Assembly: GCF_007795095.1 (NCBI RefSeq)
Contig: NZ_CP042218.1
Span: forward strand, 2,397,001 to 2,461,000
Reading direction: 5' to 3'
DNA: 64,000 nucleotides
Source of the DNA: Luteimonas granuli
Lineage (GTDB): Bacteria; Pseudomonadota; Gammaproteobacteria; Xanthomonadales; Xanthomonadaceae
This document shows, one piece after another, positions 58,006 to 64,000 of this stretch. The notes under the pieces were generated by a model. It saw nothing but the letters and a program-made list of their open reading frames with translations. It searched no databases and was not told the DNA's origin. The position numbers and the translations under genes were made by a program. The stretch's first letter is position 1; every line of letters begins with the position of its first letter.

Positions 58006-58959
58006 TCAGTCGACCGCGACGGCGTGCAGGATCGCCCCCGCCCGCGTCGCGCCGTCGCCGGCGTCGGCATCGACCACCAGACGGTGCGCGGCGACCGCAC
58101 CGAACAGGGCCTGGATGTCGTCAGGCAGCACGTGGCCGCGGCCCAGCAGCAGCGCGTGCGCACGCGCCGCGCGCAGCAGCGCGATGCCGGCGCGCGGCGA
58201 CAGCCCGACCCGGACCCCCGCATGGTGCCGGCTGTGCTCCAGCAGCGCCTGCACGTAGCGCACCAGGGCATCGCTGGCGTGTACCGACAGCACCGATTCG
58301 CGCAGGCGCAGCACCTCGTCCGCGCCCAGCACCGGCGGCACGCGCGCGATCAGGTCGCGGCGGTCGGCACCCGCGAGCAGGGCACGTTCGGCCTCGGCGT
58401 CGGGATAGCCCAGGTGCAGGCGCAGCAGGAAGCGGTCGAGCTGCGAATCGGGCAGCGGATAGGTGCCGGCCAGGTCGACCGGGTTCTGGGTGGCGATCAC
58501 GAAGAACGGCCGCGGCAGCGCATGCGTGATGCCGTCCACCGTCACCTGGTGCTCGGCCATGGCCTCCAGCAGCGCACTCTGGGTGCGCGGCGGGGCGCGG
58601 TTGATCTCGTCGGCCAGCAGCACGTGCGCGAACACCGGCCCCGGATGGAAGCCGAAGCTCCCCGACTGCGCGTCGTACACCGAAACGCCGACGATGTCCG
58701 AGGGCAGCAGGTCCGAGGTGAACTGAACGCGCTGGAAGCCGAGCCCGAGGGTGGCCGCCAGCGCGTGCGCCAGCGTGGTCTTGCCGAGGCCGGGCAGGTC
58801 CTCGATCAGCAGGTGGCCATCGGAAAGCAGGGCGGTGAAGGCGAGGCGCACCTCCCGTGCCTTGCCCAGCACCAGCGAGTTCACCTGCGCCTCGGCGCCA
58901 TGCAGGGCGCTGCGCAGGACGTCGGGTAGCATGTCCGGGTTCGCGGACTGGGCGCTCAT
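58006..58959 (-). CDS. MoxR-family AAA+ ATPase
   Basis: A 317-aa cytoplasmic chaperone-like ATPase. Walker A HLLIEDLPGLGKTTLAHALA, Walker B HVLLADEINRAPPRTQSALLEAM, sensor 1 FFVIATQNPVDLAGTYPLP, and the C-terminal lid LSPRAGIALLRAARA. MoxR proteins act with DUF58/VWA partners in assembling envelope complexes. It is the first gene of moxR-DUF58-tgpA (and probably slp) and divergent from the glycosyltransferase gene 47 bases away. Confidence 0.95.
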   Translation of the reverse strand: MSAQSANPDMLPDVLRSALHGAEAQVNSLVLGKAREVRLAFTALLSDGHLLIEDLPGLGKTTLAHALAATLGLGFQRVQFTSDLLPSDIVGVSVYDAQSGSFGFHPGPVFAHVLLADEINRAPPRTQSALLEAMAEHQVTVDGITHALPRPFFVIATQNPVDLAGTYPLPDSQLDRFLLRLHLGYPDAEAERALLAGADRRDLIARVPPVLGADEVLRLRESVLSVHASDALVRYVQALLEHSRHHAGVRVGLSPRAGIALLRAARAHALLLGRGHVLPDDIQALFGAVAAHRLVVDADAGDGATRAGAILHAVAVD

Positions 58960-59006
58960 GCCGTGCTCCGTAGGGGTCCATCGAAGTGTAGCGAGGTCGT
59001 TGCCGG

Positions 59007-60896
59007 ATGCGGGACAAGTTCGATGCGCGTGCGATCTTCGTCGCGCTCTGGTGCGCGCTGCTGCTGCTCAAGGCCGCGGTCGCCGTGCGCTTGCCGCTGT
59101 TCGTCGACGAGGCGTTCTACTGGCAGGAAAGCCGGCACTTGGCCTGGGCCTATTCCGACCTGCCCGGTCTGACCGCATGGCTGATCCGTATCGGGACCTG
59201 GGCCTTCGGCGAAGGCACGCTGGCGCTGCGCATGCCCTTCCTGCTGCTGGCCTCGCTGGTGCCTTGGCTGGTGGTGCGGATCACCGCGCGCGAGGTCGGC
59301 GAGCGCGAGGGATGGGTCGCCGGCATCGCGGCGCTGCTGCTGCCGCTGTCGGGCACGCTCGGCCTGATGGCGCTTCCGGACACGGCCATGGTGCTGGCCG
59401 CGCTGATGTGCCTGGATGCGGGCACCCGGCTGCTGCGCGGGGTGGACTACGGTGTGGCGCTGCAGCTGGCCGCCGGCCTGGCCATCGGTGCGCTCAGCCA
59501 CTACCGCTTCGCCGCGGTGATCGCGGTGGGCGTGGTGGCGCTGCTGGTCCTGCCGCAGGGTCGCCAGGCGCTTCGCGATCCCCGGCTGTGGATCGCGATC
59601 GCGTTCGGCGCCGCGGCCTGGACGCCGCTGCTGGCCTGGAACTTCGAAAACGCCGAGGCCGGCCTGCGCTTCCAGCTGGTCGATCGACATCCCTGGGCCT
59701 GGCATCCGGACGGCGCCTGGTTCATCGCGATCCAGGCGCTGCTGGCCACGCCGCTGCTGTTCGCGGCGCTGCTGTGGGCGGGCTGGCGCGGAATGCGCGA
59801 CCCTCGCGCGCCGCTGCGTTTCATCGCGCTGTCCGGTGGCCTGGTGGTGCTCGGCTTTTTCCTGCTCGGCTTTTTCGCCGACACCGAGCGCGTGAGCTTC
59901 CATTGGCCGTTGCCGGGGCTGATCGCGCTGCTGCCTCTGCTGCCGGCGGCGCTGCGGCGATGGCCGCGCTGGCTGCGCGCGTTCACCTGGGCGGGTGCGG
60001 CCATCGGCCTGGCCGCGGTGCTCGGCTACTACGCCCTGGTCTCGATGCCGGAGCTGCGCGCGCGCACCGCGGCACTCAAGTGGTATCCGTCGAACTTCGC
60101 GGGCTGGGACGTGCTCGCCGATGCCGTGCGCGAGGAACTGGCGGCGATGCCCGCCGACACCGTCCTCGTGGCGGACAACTTCAAGATCGGCGCCGAACTC
60201 GGCTTCGCGCTCGACGACCCGCGGATCCCCGTCCTCGACCATCCGCTCAACCGCAACCACGGCCGGGCGCCACAGCTGCAGCTCTGGGGCCTGCAGCTCG
60301 ACGGCCGGGCGGAGCTCGCGGGCAGGCCCGCGCTGCTGGTCGTCGGCGCCACCGACGTCAAGTTCAGGGCCCTGCTCGGGCGTTACCAGTGGGTCTGCGA
60401 GCGCATGGGCAGCCTGCCGGCCAGCCGCGTGGTCAACGCCGATCGCGGCGCGCAGCGCTTCGTGCTTGCGCGGATTCCTGCGGCGGCGCCGGCATCCGGG
60501 GGCTGCGTCACGCCCACGCTCGCGCACATCGACGCACCGGCCCCGGACGCGGAGGTGGCGGGGCGCTTCGAGGTGGTCGGCTGGGCGGTCAAGGACGTCG
60601 CCGGCATCGAATCGGTGGTCGTCACCCTGGACGGCAGGCCGGTGGCTCGCGCGCGCTACGGCCTCGCCAACGCCTGGGTGGGCGAGTTCCTGCAGGGCGG
60701 GTCGCGGGATCCGTCGCATCCGGACGTGGCGTTCACGGCGACCGTCGACGCCACCGGGCTGTCGCCCGGACGCCACTGGCTGGGCCTGGAGATCACCGGG
60801 CGCGACGGTTCGGTGGAGCGCTGGGCGGAGCGGCCCGTGCGGGTCGGTCCGGCGCGCCCGGACGCGGCTTCCGGAGGCGGGAGCACGTCCCCCTAG
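59007..60896 (+). CDS. GT-C membrane glycosyltransferase with C-terminal fused domain
   Basis: A 629-aa integral membrane protein. The first 350 residues have about ten hydrophobic segments. The acidic LFVDEAFYWQESRHLAWAYS after the first helix carries the DE of ArnT/PMT-type lipid-linked sugar transferases, which work on the periplasmic side. A soluble region (about 355-500) follows. The last 115 residues (from about IDAPAPDAEVAGRFEVVGWA) look like an Ig-like beta domain with no membrane part, which is unusual for this family. Acceptor unknown; lipid A, a glycan or protein are possible. Confidence 0.85.
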   Translation: MRDKFDARAIFVALWCALLLLKAAVAVRLPLFVDEAFYWQESRHLAWAYSDLPGLTAWLIRIGTWAFGEGTLALRMPFLLLASLVPWLVVRITAREVGEREGWVAGIAALLLPLSGTLGLMALPDTAMVLAALMCLDAGTRLLRGVDYGVALQLAAGLAIGALSHYRFAAVIAVGVVALLVLPQGRQALRDPRLWIAIAFGAAAWTPLLAWNFENAEAGLRFQLVDRHPWAWHPDGAWFIAIQALLATPLLFAALLWAGWRGMRDPRAPLRFIALSGGLVVLGFFLLGFFADTERVSFHWPLPGLIALLPLLPAALRRWPRWLRAFTWAGAAIGLAAVLGYYALVSMPELRARTAALKWYPSNFAGWDVLADAVREELAAMPADTVLVADNFKIGAELGFALDDPRIPVLDHPLNRNHGRAPQLQLWGLQLDGRAELAGRPALLVVGATDVKFRALLGRYQWVCERMGSLPASRVVNADRGAQRFVLARIPAAAPASGGCVTPTLAHIDAPAPDAEVAGRFEVVGWAVKDVAGIESVVVTLDGRPVARARYGLANAWVGEFLQGGSRDPSHPDVAFTATVDATGLSPGRHWLGLEITGRDGSVERWAERPVRVGPARPDAASGGGSTSP

Positions 60897-60897
60897 G

Positions 60898-61479
60898 TCA
60901 GGGCACGGCGAGGCCGGCCTCGCGGAGCAGCCTGGCCGTGGCGATCAGCGGCAGGCCGACGAGGGCGGTCGGGTCGCGGCTTTCGACGGCATCGAACAGG
61001 GCGATGCCCAGGCCCTCGGACTTGAAGCTGCCGGCGCAGTCGAAGGGCCGCTCGGCGTCGAGATAGCGCTCGATCACGTCGCGATCCAGACGGCGGAACC
61101 GCACCAGCGTGGTGTCCAGCGCCGTCGCCACGGCGCCGTCCGCGGCCACCGCAACCGCCGTGCGGAAGGCCACCGCGCGGTCGGACATGGCCTCGAGCTG
61201 GGCGATCGCCGTGGCGCGGTCCCCCGGTTTGCCCAGCGGGGCGCCATCGAAATCGGCGACCTGGTCGGAGCCGATCACGCACGCGCCGGGGCGCAGCGCG
61301 GCCACGGCCAGCGCCTTGGCCGCGGCCAGGCGGAGGGCGAGGGCGTCCGGCGCCTCGCCTTCTCGCGGCGTTTCGTCCACCTCGGGGCGGGCGGTCTCGA
61401 ACCGCACTCCCAGCCGTGCGAGCAGCTCGCGCCGGTAGGGGGAGGTCGAGGCCAGCACGAGCCGCGCGGGAGCGCTCAC
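60898..61479 (-). CDS. Maf-family nucleotide pyrophosphatase
   Basis: A 193-aa Maf protein, a house-cleaning enzyme that hydrolyses non-canonical or modified nucleoside triphosphates. It has LVLASTSPYRRELLARLG, RPEVDETPREGE, IGSDQVADFDGAPLGKPG and the C-terminal SFKSEGLGIALFDAVESRD. The GTG start (61479) gives the conserved N-terminus and overlaps the stop of the upstream small gene (GTGA). The E. coli homologue yceF also lies divergent from yceD-rpmF. Confidence 0.93.
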   Translation of the reverse strand: MSAPARLVLASTSPYRRELLARLGVRFETARPEVDETPREGEAPDALALRLAAAKALAVAALRPGACVIGSDQVADFDGAPLGKPGDRATAIAQLEAMSDRAVAFRTAVAVAADGAVATALDTTLVRFRRLDRDVIERYLDAERPFDCAGSFKSEGLGIALFDAVESRDPTALVGLPLIATARLLREAGLAVP

Positions 61480-61841
61480 GGCAGCGGCGCCCTTGCGCGC
61501 TCGATGCGGCGCAGCTGCTGCTCGATGCGCGCGCGCGCGGCGTCGATCGATTCCCGCACCGCGTCGAGCTGGGATGTCGAGGCGGCCGGGCCGTGCTGCT
61601 GCAGCCACAGCCGCTGGCGCAGCATCTCCTGCAGGGCCTTGCGCACCGGGTCGTCCCTGCCGTCGCCCGCGACCGACTCGATCTCGCTGCGCGCGGTGCG
61701 CAGCCGGGCCTCCAGGGCGTCCGCGGCGTCGAGGACGCCCGCCATCGCCCGCTGATGGCGGCCGCGAGCGGCGCGCCAGCCCCGGAGCCAGAGCCAGCCC
61801 GCCAGAACCAACAGCGCGATGGACAGCAGGGTGGGCGCCAA
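61476..61841 (-). CDS. Small single-pass membrane protein, unknown
   Basis: A 121-aa protein with one N-terminal membrane segment (APTLLSIALLVLAGWLWLRGW) and a charged, mostly helical soluble part (ALEARLRTARSEIES, LRQRLWLQQHG, ARARIEQQLRRIERARA) that may form a coiled coil. The start is not certain; TTG at 61841 is preferred with GAGG eight bases before it, because the reading frame upstream is the shadow of yceD. It overlaps maf by four bases. No family was recognised. Confidence 0.6.
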   Translation of the reverse strand: MAPTLLSIALLVLAGWLWLRGWRAARGRHQRAMAGVLDAADALEARLRTARSEIESVAGDGRDDPVRKALQEMLRQRLWLQQHGPAASTSQLDAVRESIDAARARIEQQLRRIERARAPLP

Positions 61842-61898
61842 GGGCGGGGCCTCGCTTGCGGGCCCCGCAGTCTGGGGGAAACCGCCGGAAGTGGCAAA

Positions 61899-61915
61899 TT
61901 GTCCCGCGAGGACAA
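61899..61915. other. Short inverted repeat in the maf/yceD divergent gap
   Basis: TTGTCC (61899-61904), CGCGA, GGACAA (61910-61915): a perfect six-base dyad, 22 bases before the yceD -35. It could be a regulator operator or only a chance palindrome. Confidence 0.3.
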
Positions 61916-61937
61916 GGGTTTGCTTCGGCGGCGCGGT

Positions 61938-61966
61938 TTGACAGTGGTCGCTTCGACGCCTAATAT
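61938..61966 (+). promoter_or_regulatory. Strong promoter of yceD-rpmF-fabH-fabD
   Basis: A perfect TTGACA (61938-61943), 17 bases, and TAATAT (61961-61966). Transcription would start near 61973, four bases before the yceD ATG (61977), so the transcript is almost leaderless. This is the best-looking sigma-70 promoter in the window. Confidence 0.85.
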
Positions 61967-61976
61967 TCCGCGGCTT

Positions 61977-62501
61977 ATGTCCGCAGACGTGCCCGAGGTA
62001 CTGGACGCTTGGCGCATGGTCGCGGCCCGGCGGGAGTTCGCCGGGCGCCTGCCGCTCTCGGCGCTGCCACGCCTTCGCGACACGCTGGTCGACGCGGAGG
62101 GTGAAGTGGCGTACACGCTGTCTTTCGACCGCGATGCGCTGCAGGTGCCCTACGTCGAGCTGGGGATCGAGGCGCGGCTGCCGCTGGAGTGCCAGCGCAC
62201 GCTGCGGCGCTTCGAGTACCCGGTGTCGCTGGTGCAGCGCCTGGGGCTGCTGCGGGCCGGGGACGACGAGGGCGAGGCTGCCGAGGCCGCGCTGCCGCCA
62301 GGCTACGAAGCCCTGGTGGTGGCGGACGACGGTGCCATCCGCCCCGCGGACCTGGTGGAGGACGAGCTGATCCTGGCGGTGCCGGTGGTACCGATGGCGC
62401 CGGGGTCGGAAAGCGTCGAACGCGACTGGCCGGTCGCCGCCGACGAGGAGGCGAAGTCGAACCCGTTCGCGGCGTTGGCGGCGCTGAAGAAGAACACGTG
62501 A
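61977..62501 (+). CDS. YceD/DUF177 protein, 23S rRNA accumulation
   Basis: A 174-aa YceD-family protein. Residues LPRLRDTLVDAEGEVAYTLSF, the region VPYVELGIEARLPLECQRTLRRF (with the single Cys) and LVEDELILAVPVVP (about 117-130) match the family, which affects 23S rRNA maturation. The C-terminus NPFAALAALKKN is typical. It precedes rpmF by 45 bases; its ATG has almost no leader. Confidence 0.9.
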   Translation: MSADVPEVLDAWRMVAARREFAGRLPLSALPRLRDTLVDAEGEVAYTLSFDRDALQVPYVELGIEARLPLECQRTLRRFEYPVSLVQRLGLLRAGDDEGEAAEAALPPGYEALVVADDGAIRPADLVEDELILAVPVVPMAPGSESVERDWPVAADEEAKSNPFAALAALKKNT

Positions 62502-62546
62502 TCGATCGCGGATCCGATCAACCCATTCCGTTGCTGGAGCAATCCC

Positions 62547-62741
62547 ATGGCTGTACAGAAGTCCCGAGTCTCCCCCTCCCGCCGCGGCATGCGCCGCGCC
62601 CACGACGCGCTGAGCGCCAAGCAGCTGTCGACCGACCCGACCTCGGGCGAGACCCACATCCGCCACCACATGACCGCCGACGGCTTCTACCGCGGCCGCC
62701 AGGTGATCGTGCCCAAGACCCGCGTGGTCGAGGAAGACTGA
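62547..62741 (+). CDS. rpmF: 50S ribosomal protein L32
   Basis: A 64-aa basic protein ([20 protein letters not shown], then [16 protein letters not shown]). It lacks the four Cys residues of the zinc-binding form. It links ribosome and fatty-acid synthesis genes as in many bacteria. Confidence 0.96.
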   Translation: MAVQKSRVSPSRRGMRRAHDALSAKQLSTDPTSGETHIRHHMTADGFYRGRQVIVPKTRVVEED

Positions 62742-62856
62742 TCCTCCACGCGTCCGCCTTTCGGGCGGGCGATGCCCAGGCCGTGGCGCCCCCGTGCGCC
62801 ACGCGTCCGTTGGCGCCGTCCACGGCGCCCAGCACCCCGCGAGGTCCGTCGCCGAG

Positions 62857-63849
62857 ATGAGTGAGCCCGCAGCACCGCGCGTCTACGCGCGCATCGCAGG
62901 GACCGGCAGCTACCTGCCGTCCAAGGTCCTGACCAACGACGATCTGGCCAAGATCGTCGACACCTCCGACGAATGGATCGCGGCGCGCACCGGCATCCGT
63001 CAGCGCCACGTGGCCGCCGAGGGCGAGACCACCGGCGACCTCGCGTTCCATGCGGCGGTACGGGCGCTCGAAGCCGCGGGCACCGACGCTTCCGAGATCG
63101 ACCTGATCGTGGTCGGCACCACCACGCCGGACCTCGTGTTCCCGTCCACCGCCTGCCTGGTGCAGGCGCGCCTGGGCGTGGCCGGATGTCCCGCGTTCGA
63201 TGTCAATGCCGCCTGCTCGGGCTTCATCTTCGCGCTCAGCGTGGCGGAGAAGTTCATCGCTTCGGGCTCGGTGAAGACGGCGCTGGTGATCGGTTCGGAA
63301 ACGCTCACGCGCATGGTCGACTGGAGCGAGCGCACCACCTGCGTGCTGTTCGGCGATGGCGCCGGCGCGGTGGTGCTGAAGGCCGACACGGAGACCGGCA
63401 TCCTCAGCACCCATCTGCACGCCGACGGCGCGAAGAAGGAGCTGCTGTGGAACCCCGTCGGCGTCTCGGTCGGCTTCAAGGAGAACGAGAAGAACGCCGG
63501 CGTGCGCATCAACATGGCCGGCAGCGACGTCTTCAAGTACGCGGTGAAGGCGCTGGACGGCATCGTCGAGGAGACGCTCGAGGCCAACGGCATCGATCGC
63601 CACGAGATCGACTGGCTGATTCCGCACCAGGCCAACCTGCGCATCATCGAGGCCACGGCCAAGCGCCTGGACATGCCGATGGAGCGCGTCATCGTCACCG
63701 TCGACCGGCACGGCAACACGTCCTCGGGTTCGGTGCCGCTGGCACTGGACGAGGCGGTGCGCTCCGGCAAGGTCGAGCGCGGCCAGCTGCTGCTGCTGGA
63801 AGCGTTCGGTGGCGGCTTCACCTGGGGTTCGGCGCTTCTGCGCTACTGA
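62857..63849 (+). CDS. fabH: 3-oxoacyl-ACP synthase III (FabH)
   Basis: A 330-aa condensing enzyme that starts type II fatty-acid synthesis from acetyl-CoA and malonyl-ACP. The catalytic Cys is in [14 protein letters not shown], His in [11 protein letters not shown] and Asn in [12 protein letters not shown]. The start at 62857 is preferred; the upstream frame to 62794 is not typical. plsX, which usually lies between rpmF and fabH, is not here. fabD begins about 94 bases downstream. Confidence 0.97.
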   Translation: MSEPAAPRVYARIAGTGSYLPSKVLTNDDLAKIVDTSDEWIAARTGIRQRHVAAEGETTGDLAFHAAVRALEAAGTDASEIDLIVVGTTTPDLVFPSTACLVQARLGVAGCPAFDVNAACSGFIFALSVAEKFIASGSVKTALVIGSETLTRMVDWSERTTCVLFGDGAGAVVLKADTETGILSTHLHADGAKKELLWNPVGVSVGFKENEKNAGVRINMAGSDVFKYAVKALDGIVEETLEANGIDRHEIDWLIPHQANLRIIEATAKRLDMPMERVIVTVDRHGNTSSGSVPLALDEAVRSGKVERGQLLLLEAFGGGFTWGSALLRY

Positions 63850-63908
63850 GCCGCTGCGACAGCCTGCTCAATACGGGCGGGTACAGACGGAGCAGGGGGT
63901 TCACGCTT

Positions 63909-63914
63909 ATCATC
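63909..63914 (+). promoter_or_regulatory. Possible -10 of fabD
   Basis: TATCAT lies 30 bases before the fabD start in the 94-base gap after fabH. No convincing -35 is visible. Confidence 0.35.
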
Positions 63915-63943
63915 CCCCGGCTTTTTTCGATCGGATTCCCGCT

Positions 63944-64000
63944 TGACCGCTTCCCAGCTCGCCTTCGTGTTCCCCGGACAGGGTTCCCAGTCGCCGGGCA
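63944..64000 (+). CDS. fabD: Malonyl-CoA:ACP transacylase (3' end outside window)
   Basis: Only the first 19 codons are present: TTG, then TASQLAFVFPGQGSQSPG. FPGQGSQ is the N-terminal FabD signature, and fabH-fabD is the usual order. TTG is the only start near this motif in frame. Confidence 0.88.

Noticed and set aside
62794-62856. Earlier FabH start at 62794
   Set aside because: It adds 21 residues unlike FabH and has no better ribosome site.

Overview
The window is high-GC, gene-dense bacterial chromosome. Its content points to a gammaproteobacterium of the Xanthomonadaceae/Lysobacteraceae (Luteimonas, Lysobacter or Xanthomonas-like). The reasons are the gene orders thrS-infC-rpmI-rplT-pheS-pheT-ihfA, phoB-phoR-ppk-ppx, lon-hupB-tRNA-Val-tRNA-Asp-ppiD, gloB/methyltransferase-rnhA-dnaQ and yceD-rpmF-fabH-fabD, an NAD-type isocitrate dehydrogenase, and many weak or leaderless start regions. 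The genus is inference; no 16S rRNA is present.

Layout. 1-3461 is the end of a type IV secretion cluster (VirB4, VirB5, VirB6). 3500-11312 is a translation operon (thrS to ihfA and a MerR-like regulator). It opens with what looks like a threonine leader-peptide attenuator and has an internal promoter before rpmI and a leaky terminator before pheS. After tRNA-Pro(GGG), 11508-18745 on the minus strand holds a MASE2-GGDEF diguanylate cyclase, dxs, an unknown 329-aa protein, an HNH nuclease, an acyl-CoA dehydrogenase and a lipoprotein. 18805-24492 (minus) is the phosphate and polyphosphate operon phoB-phoR-ppk-ppx, preceded by a three-repeat Pho box; a BepA-like M48 protease lies upstream. 26336-29707 (plus) has glutaredoxin, an AhpD-like protein, NAD-IDH and an NhaC antiporter.

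29708-30204 is a non-coding block with an interspersed repeat whose second copy lies at 51131-51342, just before dnaX. After a Bax-inhibitor-1 homologue comes a five-gene minus-strand tRNA cluster (transcribed Pro-Arg-His-Lys-Leu). 31913-40657 is the protein quality-control block tig-clpP-clpX-lon-hupB-tRNA-Val-tRNA-Asp-ppiD. The tig gene carries a one-base frameshift, and lon has a good sigma-32 promoter. 40770-43378 (minus) holds fabI, a lytic transglycosylase and gloB. 43423-45353 (plus) holds a methyltransferase, rnhA and dnaQ.

45387-51004 holds a PP2C phosphatase, two tRNA-Ser genes, a DUF6165 protein, LPS-core genes (a GT9 heptosyltransferase-like enzyme and KDO kinase), a metallo-beta-lactamase-fold protein, a secreted beta-propeller and the 4.5S SRP RNA. 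51394-54560 is dnaX-ybaB-recR-HIT. 54562-58959 (minus) is moxR-DUF58-transglutaminase-Slp lipoprotein. A GT-C glycosyltransferase with a fused C-terminal domain follows, then maf with a small membrane protein, and the fatty-acid operon yceD-rpmF-fabH-fabD, which runs off the right edge.

Most of the window is conserved core genome. The parts that deserve attention are regulatory or repetitive rather than a new gene system: the thrS attenuator, the triple Pho box, leaderless starts, the dispersed intergenic repeat, paired REP-like hairpins, the frameshifted tig, and the type IV secretion end next to thrS. No CRISPR array, insertion sequence or complete mobile element was seen.
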